Assembly: GCA_963664655.2 (NCBI GenBank)
Contig: OY761554.1
Location: 3,596,001 to 3,660,000, forward strand
DNA from: Desulfospira sp963664655
GTDB taxonomy: Bacteria > Desulfobacterota > Desulfobacteria > Desulfobacterales > Desulfobacteraceae
DNA length: 64,000 bases
Reading direction: 5' to 3'
A program made the translations under genes and the position numbers. The stretch's first letter is position 1; each line of letters begins with the position of its first letter. Below, piece after piece: positions 36,401 to 44,194 of this stretch. Below the pieces are notes generated by a model. That model did not search any database, was not told the DNA's origin, and saw nothing but the letters and a program-made list of their open reading frames with translations.

Positions 36401-36697
36401 CACGGCCATGGACATCCCGGGCATGGATGTGGAATAGATGTATTCAACGCCGGGGATTTCCCACAACAGCTTTTCCATGGGTTTGGTAACCCGCTGCTCT
36501 ACTTCTTTGGCACTGGCACCGGGCATCTTTACAAACACATCAATCATGGGAACGATGATCTGGGGCTCTTCTTCCCGGGGCAGGGCGATGACGGCGGCAA
36601 TCCCCAGGACCACCGAGGCAATGATGATCAGGGGCGTCAGCTTGGAATTGATAAAAAAGCCGGCAATTTTTCCGGCCGGACCCTGGCCGGTTGTCAT
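33419..36697 (-). CDS. RND efflux pump inner-membrane permease
   Basis: 1092 aa. The N-terminal helix is followed by the signature PREEEPQI and a periplasmic domain (MPGASAKEVEQRVTKPMEK). The central membrane block includes the DD pair of the proton relay (IGILVDDAIVVVENVVRH), and the second half repeats the plan (GAGIVVRNSIILVDF). It uses the proton gradient to expel hydrophobic compounds through the adaptor and TolC. The PREEEPQI type is widespread among environmental proteobacteria; the substrate cannot be told from sequence. It overlaps both neighbours. Confidence 0.95.
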   Translation of the reverse strand: MTTGQGPAGKIAGFFINSKLTPLIIIASVVLGIAAVIALPREEEPQIIVPMIDVFVKMPGASAKEVEQRVTKPMEKLLWEIPGVEYIYSTSMPGMSMAVVRFLVGQNEEAAIVRLQSKLSANYDRIPTGVSPPLIRPRYIDDVPILALTFWSDEADHYMLRRLAAEVEDLVKREPNVSLTTLIGGEHRSINVRLNPERLSAYGLDALGVSRMIRAANQASDSGSFPSRDGQIVIHTGGLLKDAEDVGRVVVNVSHGRPVYLRDVAAVEDGPLEPSQYVFFGTGPAKDEKQLKNPVNGMACAVTLTVAKRKGTNAVGVAEKVLERINEVKGTIIPDNVHMAVTRHYGETAREKSNELLLHMLIAVVSVTILIFFTLGHRESGVVAFAIPVTLALTLTTFFLYGYTLNRITLFALIFSIGILVDDAIVVVENVVRHYRLRENRGRSKFAVAIEAVDEVGNPTILATLTVIAAILPMAFVGGLMGPYMRPIPVGASAAMFFSLLVAFIVTPWASVRIIKNDPAGHDAGHDREDRLTRLYRRVMDSLLHKPLWRWLFLGGVAVMLLLSCAMVLTGHVKVKMLPFDNKSEFQVILDMPETATLEETAGVAMEMADYLKTVNEVVDLQIYAGTAGPFNFNGLVRHYDLRKGPAMADIQVNLAGKSRRKQQSHDIARRVRPALKAIADRYGARVKIAEVPPGPPVLSTLVAEIYGPDYGRQKELALAVRGVFEQTDGVVDVDWYMEEDQDRYQLDIDQEKAALHGISVDRIAQTLRLVLEGQSPGLLHQPFEKEDVPIVLKPPLASRAGLDRLTSVKLPAADGSLLSLSTLVKVTQTDLDNSIYHKNLMPVVYVTADVAGAKESPVYAILEMWQKINALSVPEGYRIEQHTASLPETDRRLSMKWDGEWHITYEVFRDLGIAFAVVLVLIFVLVVGWFQSFSTPLVIMAAIPFSLIGILPAHWAMNAFFTATSMIGFIAGAGIVVRNSIILVDFIELRLGHGIPLDQAVIDAGAVRFRPMMLTAAAVVVGASVILFDPIFQGLAISLMAGEVASLLFSRMTVPILYFLDKRWETGHLKHPETSGHTGDNADSPAMEADS

Positions 36698-37863
36698 GAT
36701 GCCTCCTTGACCGTCATGCCGTCGGCAAGGGTCCTGGGCGGATCAACAACAAACCGGGTGCCGGGCTCAAGGCCCGAGACCACCTCCACGCCGGAGTCAA
36801 ATTTTCTGCCGGTCCTTAAAAGCCTGAACCTGGCGGTGTTTTTTTCATCCACCTTGAAGTACCCGGTGAGCTGGCCCTGGCGGATCACGGCCGTTTCAGG
36901 GATGATCATCAGCCCGTCCGATCCAACGGGGATATAACATTTGGCAAACATTCCCGACCGCAGGGCCTGTGTCTGCGGCAGTTCGGCCTTGATCAAAAAA
37001 GAACGGGTCCGGGGGTCTGCCGACGGCACAATGGTCCGGATGACGCCCTCAAGGAACCCCATGTCCTTCTGGTCCGGAACTTCGATTTTAAGTGCCTGGC
37101 CGGTGCGAATCTCTCCAATATGCTGTTCGGGCACCACCAGCTCTGCCTGGAATCCGCCCTGCCGCTCAATGACCAGCAAAGGGGTTCCGGGGGAGGAAAG
37201 ATCTCCCACATTGATCAGTTTGGCAGTGACCCGCCCGTCATAGGGCGCGGTGATCACCGTGTCTTTTTTCATGACCCCGGCGCCTGAAACCCCGGCCTGG
37301 GCCTGCTCAACCCGTGAAAGGGCGGCTGCGGCCAGGGCCTTTGCCTGGGAAAGGGCGGCATCCGCCTGCCGGTGCCGGGCCTGAACCTCTTCAAACTCCT
37401 GGCGCGTGGCAGAGTCTTCATTATATAGTTTTACATACCGGTCATAGGTTGCTTTGGCCAGGGCGGCCCCCGCCTTGGCCGCCTCTTTTGCCGACAGGGC
37501 GGCTGAAAGGGCCTCTCTGGCCTCTGTGAGCTGGGCCTGGCTGCCTTGAAGCGCTGCCGCGGCCTGGCGCTGGTCAATGATGACAAGGGTATCCTCTTGT
37601 TTGACCCATTCCCCCTCCCGGACCCGGATGGCGTTGACCACGCCCATGACTTTGCCTGAAAGGGTGGTGGATTCCTTTGCCGTAACCGTTCCAAGGGCCT
37701 CATAAAATACGGGCCTGTCCAGAATACCGGCCACGGCGGTCCGGGCCTGGACCGTCTGAACCGGCGGTTGGACGGTTCCGGGTTCAATCTTGTCACTGCA
37801 TCCTGAAATCAGGGCCCAGGCGGCTGCCGTAAGCCATATCATTTTCCTTGAACATGGTGTCAT
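36694..37863 (-). CDS. RND efflux periplasmic adaptor lipoprotein
   Basis: 389 aa from the ATG at 37863, supported by AGGAGA upstream; a longer frame from 37950 is unlikely. A lipoprotein signal ends in the lipobox LISGC, so the protein should be anchored by a lipid. The lipoyl/barrel halves (GKVMGVVNAIRVREGEWVKQEDTLVIID and DTVITAPYDGRVTAKLINVGD as separate strands) flank an Ala-rich coiled-coil hairpin. It links permease and TolC. First gene of the operon adaptor-permease-TolC. Confidence 0.93.
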   Translation of the reverse strand: MTPCSRKMIWLTAAAWALISGCSDKIEPGTVQPPVQTVQARTAVAGILDRPVFYEALGTVTAKESTTLSGKVMGVVNAIRVREGEWVKQEDTLVIIDQRQAAAALQGSQAQLTEAREALSAALSAKEAAKAGAALAKATYDRYVKLYNEDSATRQEFEEVQARHRQADAALSQAKALAAAALSRVEQAQAGVSGAGVMKKDTVITAPYDGRVTAKLINVGDLSSPGTPLLVIERQGGFQAELVVPEQHIGEIRTGQALKIEVPDQKDMGFLEGVIRTIVPSADPRTRSFLIKAELPQTQALRSGMFAKCYIPVGSDGLMIIPETAVIRQGQLTGYFKVDEKNTARFRLLRTGRKFDSGVEVVSGLEPGTRFVVDPPRTLADGMTVKEAS

Positions 37864-37952
37864 GAACGTATCTCCTGATGATCGGCAAGCCTTCCCCCAT
37901 CGGCCGGGTCTTTGCAGACAAAGCCGGCAGTCCGGCCGCTGGAGGCTCAAGG

Positions 37953-38522
37953 TCAGCTTGGTTTAGTTGTTCTTAAGGCAAACAGATCTTTACCTACTCT
38001 ATAGATTGTATATGTATGTTTATCGTCACTGCCCAGGGCATAACGGTCTTTCATGAATCCTTGAAACCCGGTGTAATTTTTGCTTAATCGAATCTCTTCA
38101 TAGGCTTCTCGGGTAGAAATTTCTTTGTCCCGCAAAAGCTTTTCCCCTATGGGCAGGGATAAAAGCTGTTTGCGGTATAGATCATATTCAGAAAACCCCA
38201 TGTCCGAGAGCACCACTTTGGCCGACGCAAACCCCTTGCCGGATAAATTTATCAACAAATCCACGATCTGGGGATAACCTGAAAAGGCCTTGAATCCGCT
38301 TTTGTTTTTGGCATAAAAAACAAAGAGTGTCAGAATGACGGCCCGGATCAGATTTTTCGTTTTTTCATCTTCAGGGTCTTGGGAGAATTCCAGGCCCAGC
38401 TCAATGAGTATGCCGAGGGCATCAGGCCCCATTTTATAGATGTCATGGGCTTTTTGCTCGGCATCTTCCTTGTCCTGCCTGACCTGCATGGATGCGAGTC
38501 TTTTTTTGATTTCTTTTTTCAT
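37953..38522 (-). CDS. Unknown 189-aa protein
   Basis: No family recognised. The protein is charged and mostly helical, with one hydrophobic stretch (IRAVILTLFVFYA) too broken to be a firm membrane segment. Near the N-terminus is a basic helix (KKEIKKRLASMQVRQDKEDAEQ written in parts). No signal peptide. It sits between citrate synthase and the efflux operon on the same strand, with gaps of about 78 and 89 bp, so co-transcription with either is possible but not shown. Confidence 0.6.
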   Translation of the reverse strand: MKKEIKKRLASMQVRQDKEDAEQKAHDIYKMGPDALGILIELGLEFSQDPEDEKTKNLIRAVILTLFVFYAKNKSGFKAFSGYPQIVDLLINLSGKGFASAKVVLSDMGFSEYDLYRKQLLSLPIGEKLLRDKEISTREAYEEIRLSKNYTGFQGFMKDRYALGSDDKHTYTIYRVGKDLFALRTTKPS

Positions 38523-38600
38523 GCCACCCCACAGCGGTTAGCTTTATCTGATTTTCTAAAAGGCTTTTATTCCAGCCCCGGGATAAAGGAAGCCTGACGG

Positions 38601-39785
38601 CTATCGGTCATCAAAATCCGTATACACACACTCGTCCGGCCCGCAATAATCTCCCACATAGTCGGCACCGGGCCGGTAAAGGGTGGGTTTGGGCGCTGCC
38701 GTGGCAAACTGTTCTTCAATGACATGGGCGCACCAGCCGCTGACCCGGGACACGGCAAACAGCGGGGTGAACAGGTCCGTGGCAATGCCCATGGCATGGA
38801 ACAGGGATGCCGAATAAAAATCCACGTTGCAGTAAATATCACGCTGCTTTTTTTCTTTAAAGGCCGCCTTGGCCTTTATCTCCAGTTCCCGGGACAGCTC
38901 ATACCACTGGGGCTGTCCGGCGATCTGCCCCATTCTTTCACTCATGGGGGCCAGCACCCTGGCCCGGGGATCGTCGGTCTGGTAGACGGCATGTCCCAAC
39001 CCCATGATCAGGCCACCGGATTCAAGGGTCTGCCGGATATATCCGTCGATCCGGTCCCTGGCGCCGATTTCCTTGAGCATCTTCATGACCCGGACGTTGG
39101 CCCCGCCGTGAAGGGGGCCGGACAAAGACCCGATGGCCCCGGATATGGCCGCCGCCATATGGGCCCTGGTGGAGGCAATCTGTCTTGCCGTAAAGGTGGA
39201 CGCATTAAAGGAATGCTCGGCATGGAGAACCAGCCCGGCATCAAAAAACCGGGCCGTCTCCGGGTCCGGCTTTTTGCCGTTGAGCATGTACAGAAAATTG
39301 GCGGCATGGCTTAAGTCATTGTCCGGCGCAACCGCCTTTTTCCCGTTTCTGATCCGGTCCCAGGCCGCCGTAACCACGGCCATGCCGGCAATAAGATTTT
39401 CCGCACTGTACAGGGCGTTTTCAAGCCTGGGTTCTTCATGAAGCCCCTTGTCTGCCTGGCCGAGCAATGGCACCGCGGCCTGAAGGACATCCATGGGGTT
39501 CATTTGGGGGGGCAGGGCCTTAAGGAATTCAAAAATATTATCCGGCACGGCCCGTTTGAGTTTCAGGCTCTGGGTAAATTCTGCCAGTTCCTGTTTTTTG
39601 GGAAGCCGCTCATACAGCAACAGGAAACAGACCTCCTCAAAGGTGGCGTGTTCGGCCAGGTCCTGGACCAGAAACCCCCGGTAGATCAGTTTGCCTTCTT
39701 TTCCCCGGACGTCGCAGATTTTTGAGCTGGCAACGTCGATCCCTCTTAAGCCGGTGTTGATTATGGGTAAGCATTCATCAGTCAT
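38601..39785 (-). CDS. Citrate synthase family protein
   Basis: 394 aa, the usual size of the bacterial type II-like dimeric enzyme. It has the N-terminal GLRGIDVASSKICDV with GKLIYRG, then the catalytic-region motifs LHAEHSFNASTFTAR, GSLSGPLHGGAN and MGLGHAVYQTDDPRA. It condenses acetyl-CoA (or propionyl-CoA) with oxaloacetate; citrate versus 2-methylcitrate synthase cannot be separated with confidence. A 2-oxoacid:ferredoxin oxidoreductase is encoded 13 kb away, consistent with a ferredoxin-linked TCA cycle. Confidence 0.9.
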   Translation of the reverse strand: MTDECLPIINTGLRGIDVASSKICDVRGKEGKLIYRGFLVQDLAEHATFEEVCFLLLYERLPKKQELAEFTQSLKLKRAVPDNIFEFLKALPPQMNPMDVLQAAVPLLGQADKGLHEEPRLENALYSAENLIAGMAVVTAAWDRIRNGKKAVAPDNDLSHAANFLYMLNGKKPDPETARFFDAGLVLHAEHSFNASTFTARQIASTRAHMAAAISGAIGSLSGPLHGGANVRVMKMLKEIGARDRIDGYIRQTLESGGLIMGLGHAVYQTDDPRARVLAPMSERMGQIAGQPQWYELSRELEIKAKAAFKEKKQRDIYCNVDFYSASLFHAMGIATDLFTPLFAVSRVSGWCAHVIEEQFATAAPKPTLYRPGADYVGDYCGPDECVYTDFDDR

Positions 39786-39808
39786 GGAACACCTCGCAAT
39801 TTAGCTGG

Positions 39809-39950
39809 TGTTTGAACGAAAAGTCACCCATCTGCTGCGTTGCAGAAAATTTTGCAATCCTCACAACCGTTAAGGTTGCTCCGGTTGCAAAATTTTCTGG
39901 TTTCTGACCTTTGGTTACGCCTTGCATCTGGGCAACTTTTCGTCCAAACA
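39809..39950. repeat. Palindromic dispersed element, copy 1
   Basis: 142 bp bounded by TGTTTGAACGAAAAGT and ACTTTTCGTCCAAACA. Inner arms CAGAAAATTTTGCAA and TTGCAAAATTTTCTG are perfect inverted repeats. Shared blocks (CACCCATCTGC, ATCCTCAC, GCTCCGGT, GCCTTGCATCTGGGCAA) recur in the same order at 48991-49114. Confidence 0.8.
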
Positions 39951-40002
39951 CGGGTCCTCGCTTATTCACTATCTATCTGCCGTTAGCTGTGCCCCGCGTT
40001 TG

Positions 40003-40332
40003 CTAGAAAACTTTTTCCGGGGGTCTTCTTTCAGGGACATAATCAGACTCCCTTTGGTGATGGTGCAGGGCCTCTGAGACATAGAGCCCGCAGTAACAGG
40101 CCCCGAATTCTTCAAGGTCGGCCTGCCGGTAATCGCAGGGACAGACAATATCTTTGTCTTTTTCGCTGTCTCCGCAGGCCAGCCGGCACGGGCAGGCCAT
40201 GTAGCCGTATCGCTCTTTGTTTAAAACAAGGGATTCCAAAAGTTCAAACACCAGGTCCCTGTCCTTATTAAAGTAGATCTGTCGGGCCTCATTGGTCTTT
40301 TTGAGCATCTCATACAGGTTTTGAATATCCAT
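40003..40332 (-). CDS. Ferredoxin:thioredoxin reductase catalytic chain
   Basis: 109 aa. The cluster and active-site cysteines follow the family pattern: ACPCRLACG, VCPCDYR and GACYCGLYV. The enzyme passes single electrons from ferredoxin through a [4Fe-4S] cluster to a redox disulfide, reducing a thioredoxin-like partner. It starts inside the stop codon of the glutaredoxin gene, so that small protein is the likely substrate. No variable (alpha) chain is encoded nearby, which is usual for non-photosynthetic bacteria. Confidence 0.92.
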   Translation of the reverse strand: MDIQNLYEMLKKTNEARQIYFNKDRDLVFELLESLVLNKERYGYMACPCRLACGDSEKDKDIVCPCDYRQADLEEFGACYCGLYVSEALHHHQRESDYVPERRPPEKVF

Positions 40333-40589
40333 CAGTTCACTCCCAGGGCTTTTTTGATGTCTTTTTCTTTGTACCCCACAATCACGGTATCATTGATTTT
40401 AATGGTGGGAAATGAACACCTGGGGTTGAGCTTCTTGATATCCGCTAAAATGGCCCGGCGCTCGTCTCCTTTAAGGGTGTCGACTTCAACATAATTATAT
40501 TCTACATCACATTCCGACAACAGCCGCTTGGTGGATTTGCAATGGCCGCATGTGCTCAAGGCATATAAAGTGGTGTTATTTTCCGCCAT
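40332..40589 (-). CDS. Glutaredoxin/NrdH-like redox protein
   Basis: 85 aa from the ATG at 40589, with AAGGAG upstream; a longer open frame extends to 40829 but runs through repeats. Active site STCGHCKSTKRLL, cis-proline region CSFPTIKIND and GYKEKDIKKAL are glutaredoxin-like. It is coupled by overlap to a ferredoxin:thioredoxin reductase catalytic chain, which suggests reduction by ferredoxin rather than by glutathione. Confidence 0.9.
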   Translation of the reverse strand: MAENNTTLYALSTCGHCKSTKRLLSECDVEYNYVEVDTLKGDERRAILADIKKLNPRCSFPTIKINDTVIVGYKEKDIKKALGVN

Positions 40590-40720
40590 GGTGTCTCCTT
40601 TAAGAATTTTTGAACCCGGAGGGGCCTGGTGCCGGTCCGGTGGAATTGGGTAATCCGGTAAACAAATGATGCACAAGTTATGCCAGATTTCGGTTTGAAA
40701 GTAAATTGCGCGTTTGAATC

Positions 40721-40751
40721 TGTGCATAACCTTTATTGGCGGTGTGGATAA
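40721..40751 (-). promoter_or_regulatory. Two DnaA-box-like sites
   Basis: On the minus strand, TTATGCACA (40721-40729) and TTATCCACA (40743-40751) both match the consensus TTATNCACA exactly, spaced 22 bp start to start (about two helical turns). Could be DnaA-regulated control of a divergent promoter, or chance. Confidence 0.35.
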
Positions 40752-40765
40752 TAATGTATAAAATT

Positions 40766-40848
40766 GAGACTTGGGACTTGGGATATGGGACTTGGGGAGG
40801 CCGTGGATGCTGTAATCCTCAAGTCCCAAGTCCCATATCCCAAGTCCC
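40766..40848. repeat. Facing heptad arrays (GGGACTT type), long inverted repeat
   Basis: Left arm 40766-40797: GAGACTT, GGGACTT, GGGATAT, GGGACTT. Right arm 40817-40848 carries the same units inverted (AAGTCCC, AAGTCCC, ATATCCC, AAGTCCC). At least 24 bp pair perfectly around a 20-bp loop. Confidence 0.8.
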
Positions 40849-41179
40849 TTTTATTGGAGAAATCCCTTATTATTTACCAAATCACTCACCCCTGGCCTGC
40901 AAATTGCTACACTAAATCCACAGACATCCGCAAACCGGTTTTTTCCGGTAAGTCCCATGCGGATCGAAAATGGCCGCGACACAGGCTAAAAATTCAGTAA
41001 GTATTGATTTAATTAACAGAATCTTTAATAATTGGATGACCGCTAATATTCATGTTTCATTTACACCATCTGCTTGACTTGAGTGTGTCGGAAGCCGGCC
41101 GGAGCCTTGAAACGGTTCTGTCTGGCAAGACAACAGTGTATCATAAACCATCTCAGAAAAAGACCGGGAGGACCGGGCA

Positions 41180-42355
41180 ATGAGCCAATGGATCTGTTCT
41201 GTCTGTCATGAGAGTTTTCAACAAACGCCCCTGCCGGAAAAATGCCCCAGTTGCGGTTCGGATCAGGCATTAATCATAGCGGAGGCCGACTATCCAAAGA
41301 CCCTGGACGAGGTCAGGGACAGGGCCCGGACCCGGCTTAAGGGGGTTTGTGCGGCATATCCGTCCTGTGACGGCAGCTTTGAGAAAATCTGCCAGCGGGA
41401 GGCCTACGGCAAGCCCATCGGCCTTGGCGGGGCCGGATCAGGCCGCTCTTTCAGGGCCAATTCAACGGCCCTTGAAGCCGTACTGCTGAACCTGTCGGTT
41501 ATCGGGGATCATTTTACACCGGACCCGTCCTGTACGTTTTTAGGGATAGACCTTGAATTTCCCGTGCTGGCCTCATCAACGGCCGGGGTGGAAAAATACA
41601 ATGACACCATGGACGAGACCGCCTTTTGCATTTCAGTCTTAAAGGGTGCAAAGGAAGCCGGCACCATCGGCCTCAGGGGGGACACCTGGTTTTATACCGA
41701 GGAAAAACACCCCAGCCTGGATGCCATGGCCGCCTGTAACGGGTTTGGCATTCCCATTTTCAAACCCAGGTCCCAGGATGTGTTAAAGCGGCTCATTGAA
41801 AGGGCCCAGGGGCTTGGCTGCAAGGCCGTGGGCGTGGACCTGGACGGGTGCGGGTCCACCATCATGGCCCGGCACGGCCAGCCCGTGTTCAAGAAAAGCG
41901 CCCGGGATATCCGGGAACTGGTTGAGTTTTCTTCCCTGCCGTTTATGGCCAAAGGGATTATGCTTCCCGAGGAAGCGGAGGCCTGTGTGGAAGCCGGCGC
42001 CGCCGTTATCGGGGTGTCCAACCACGGGGGGCGGGTCCTGGATTCCACACCCGGAACCGCCGCCATGCTGCCCCGGGTTAAAGAAAGGATCGGGGATTCG
42101 GCCCTCATTGCCGTGGATGGCGGGGTGAGAACCGGGTACGATGTCCTTAAAATGCTGGCCCTGGGCGCAGATGTGGTCATGCTGGGCAGAGATATTATCC
42201 GGGCCGCCGTGGGCGGCGGAACCCCCGGTGTTACAATGCATCTGGAACACGTTAAAGACACATTAAAAAAAGCCATGTTCATGACAGGAACCCTTACCCC
42301 TGCCATGGCCAACGAGAGAATTCTATTTAAGGAGGAACCATGGGAAAAGTCTTGA
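41180..42355 (+). CDS. FMN-dependent alpha-hydroxyacid dehydrogenase with N-terminal rubredoxin-like zinc/iron ribbon
   Basis: 391 aa, SD GGGAGG. Residues 1-30 carry CSVC and CPSCG, a two-CxxC ribbon as in rubredoxin-like modules. The rest is an FMN barrel of the lactate/glycolate oxidase family: PVLASSTAGVEKYND, VGVDLDGCG, PFMAKGIMLPEEAE, GVSNHGGRVLDSTPG (substrate-binding His-Gly-Gly-Arg) and VDGGVRTGYDVLKMLALGA. In an anaerobe it would pass electrons from a 2-hydroxyacid to a carrier through the ribbon or the co-encoded flavodoxin rather than to oxygen. It overlaps the flavodoxin gene by 16 bp. Confidence 0.85.
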   Translation: MSQWICSVCHESFQQTPLPEKCPSCGSDQALIIAEADYPKTLDEVRDRARTRLKGVCAAYPSCDGSFEKICQREAYGKPIGLGGAGSGRSFRANSTALEAVLLNLSVIGDHFTPDPSCTFLGIDLEFPVLASSTAGVEKYNDTMDETAFCISVLKGAKEAGTIGLRGDTWFYTEEKHPSLDAMAACNGFGIPIFKPRSQDVLKRLIERAQGLGCKAVGVDLDGCGSTIMARHGQPVFKKSARDIRELVEFSSLPFMAKGIMLPEEAEACVEAGAAVIGVSNHGGRVLDSTPGTAAMLPRVKERIGDSALIAVDGGVRTGYDVLKMLALGADVVMLGRDIIRAAVGGGTPGVTMHLEHVKDTLKKAMFMTGTLTPAMANERILFKEEPWEKS

Positions 42356-42774
42356 TTGTATTTGCTACCAGAACCGAAGAAACCGGCGGCATTGCCAACC
42401 TGATTGCTGAAGGGATAAGGATTTCCGGACATGAATGTGTGGTTAAAAAATCTCCTGAAATTAAAAAAGAAACCGATTTAGCCGGCTATGATGCCTATGT
42501 GTTCGGCTCTCCCACCTATCACGGGGAAATGGTCACGGGCATGAAACAGCTGCTGTTCATGGCCGAACGGGCCGGTCTCGAAGGCAAACCCGGCGGCTCA
42601 TTCGGCTCCTATGGCTGGAGCGGTGAGGCCGCCGGCCGGATATTTGACACCATGGACCATATCTTTAAAATGAAGATGGTGCCGTCAGGTCCCCTGATGC
42701 TCAAGACCAGCCAGGTTCAGGGGGCCATTCAGGCGGCCCAGCAGTACGGGAAAGACATCGCGGCCATGCTTTAA
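42340..42774 (+). CDS. Flavodoxin
   Basis: 144 aa, start preceded by AAGGAGGAACC. The phosphate loop TRTEETGGIA and FMN-ring loops SPTYHGEM and SYGWSGEA mark a flavodoxin resembling the FMN domain of A-type flavoproteins. Single-electron carrier. Translationally coupled to the hydroxyacid dehydrogenase, its probable donor, and directly upstream of the Nqr operon. Confidence 0.9.
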   Translation: MGKVLIVFATRTEETGGIANLIAEGIRISGHECVVKKSPEIKKETDLAGYDAYVFGSPTYHGEMVTGMKQLLFMAERAGLEGKPGGSFGSYGWSGEAAGRIFDTMDHIFKMKMVPSGPLMLKTSQVQGAIQAAQQYGKDIAAML

Positions 42775-42807
42775 TCATTGCGGGGTTTTTTAAACGGTGA
42801 CCATCAA

Positions 42808-42842
42808 TTGGGGCGGGCCGCGCCTTTCAAGGCCCGACCCAA
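42808..42842 (+). promoter_or_regulatory. Hairpin upstream of nqrA
   Basis: TTGGGGCGGGCC and GGCCCGACCCAA pair over 12 positions with one mismatch around an 11-nt loop. AAAA follows rather than a U-run, so on the plus strand it is not a classical terminator. Possible attenuator or mRNA boundary between flavodoxin and nqrA. Confidence 0.4.
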
Positions 42843-42865
42843 AAACATAAGGCAAAACCTTTCCA

Positions 42866-44194
42866 ATGGAAAAATTAAACATCAGCAAGGGGTTTAAACA
42901 CAAATTTTCAGGGCAGCCGGACCAAAGCGTCATTCACCGGATGGATTCGGCCACCCTGGCCCTGTCGGCCCGTGGACTTTCCCATGTCCGGCCCAAAATT
43001 CTGGTCAAAGAAGGGGACAGGGTGAACACCGGGATGCCCCTTTTTTTCGACAAACGGGACCCGGACCTGGTTTATGTGTCACCGGGAACGGGCCGGGTCA
43101 AACAGATCCGGTTCGGAGAACGGCGCCGCTTAATTGAAATCATCATTGAGCGGGAGGCGTTGGATGAGGTTGTGGCATTTGACCCGGTGAGCCGAAAGGA
43201 CCTGGACAACCTGACCGCACAGGACCTTGCCGGCCGCCTCAAGCAGGGCGGTGTCTGGCAGGGCATGCGGCAGCTGCCCTTCAGGGATACGGCCGACGCG
43301 TCACAGGTTCCGCCCATGATTATTGTCTGTCTGGATGGGGAAGATCTGTTTTCCCCCCACCCGGGCCTGGTCCTGGACCTCTTTGAAGAGGAATTCCTTT
43401 ACGGCCTTGCCCTGGCGGATAAATTTTCAGATCATGTGCTGGTAACGGTTCGCAGGGATCATCTGGACCTGCCCGGGCCGGTCAAAGAAAAAATCACCCA
43501 TGTGGTGCCGGACCATTATCCGGCCTGGGACCCGGGGGTGGTGCTCTACCATACGAAAACCGACCCCGCCCAGAACAGCGCCTGGATGATCAGAGCAGAC
43601 CACCTGATCATGATGGCCCGGTTTCTCATGACCGGAACCTATCCCGTTGAAAAGCTGATTGCCGTCCACCAGGGTCGGGATGCAAGACCCCATATCCTGA
43701 CCCGGCAGGGCTTTCCCCTGAACCTGCTCTGCCGGGGCATTGCCCCTGAGACCCTGGCCGTAACGGGCCGGTTTAAGGGAAGAATTTTGTCTCCCGGCGA
43801 CCACCTGGGGTTTTTCGATGACACAATCACCATTCTGGACGCCCGGGAAACCTCGGAAATGTTCGGCTTTATCCGGCCCGGGATTAATAAGCCCACGGTA
43901 TCCAGAACCTTTTTGTCCAGGCTGTTTAACCGGCCCATTGACCCGGACGCCACCCGCCACGGGGAAGAGCGGGCCTGCATCAGCTGCAGTTATTGTGAAA
44001 CCATCTGCCCCAATGACCTGATGCCCAGCTTTATTGCCAAGGCCATTCTGGCCGACGACATTGAACAGGCCCTGTCCCTGGGGCTTTTGGACTGCTGTCA
44101 ATGCGGGCTGTGCGCCTATGCCTGCCCCTCAAAGATTGAACTGACCGGCATCCTCTCCAGGGGAGTGGATGCCCATTACAAGGATAGATCATGA
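42866..44194 (+). CDS. nqrA: Na+-translocating NADH:quinone reductase subunit A, with intact cluster cysteines
   Basis: 442 aa, the normal NqrA length. It has the NqrA/RnfC biotin-lipoyl-like start (KGFKHKFSGQPDQ, VKEGDRVNTGMPLF) and a Rossmann-like core. The C-terminal region carries CISCSYCETICP (about 371-382) and CCQCGLCAYACP (about 410-421), two C-x2-C-x2-C-x3-C-P motifs that should bind two [4Fe-4S] clusters as in RnfC. Well-known NqrA proteins have lost these cysteines. NqrBCDEF follow in order, so it belongs to an Nqr complex. It overlaps nqrB by ATGA. Confidence 0.88.
   Translation: MEKLNISKGFKHKFSGQPDQSVIHRMDSATLALSARGLSHVRPKILVKEGDRVNTGMPLFFDKRDPDLVYVSPGTGRVKQIRFGERRRLIEIIIEREALDEVVAFDPVSRKDLDNLTAQDLAGRLKQGGVWQGMRQLPFRDTADASQVPPMIIVCLDGEDLFSPHPGLVLDLFEEEFLYGLALADKFSDHVLVTVRRDHLDLPGPVKEKITHVVPDHYPAWDPGVVLYHTKTDPAQNSAWMIRADHLIMMARFLMTGTYPVEKLIAVHQGRDARPHILTRQGFPLNLLCRGIAPETLAVTGRFKGRILSPGDHLGFFDDTITILDARETSEMFGFIRPGINKPTVSRTFLSRLFNRPIDPDATRHGEERACISCSYCETICPNDLMPSFIAKAILADDIEQALSLGLLDCCQCGLCAYACPSKIELTGILSRGVDAHYKDRS

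Larger units (their letters stand above)
40590..41179. other. Divergent intergenic region with DnaA-box pair and heptad hairpin
   Basis: 590 bp between divergent genes. It holds two perfect DnaA-box sequences (40721-40751), a pair of facing heptad arrays (40766-40848) and an ACCGG-T6-CCGGT hairpin near 40938. The downstream gene has GGGAGG before its ATG. No small gene was seen. Confidence 0.55.

Noticed and set aside
39778..39969. 63-codon minus-strand open frame near citrate synthase
   Set aside because: It is the translation of the palindromic dispersed element and has no SD.
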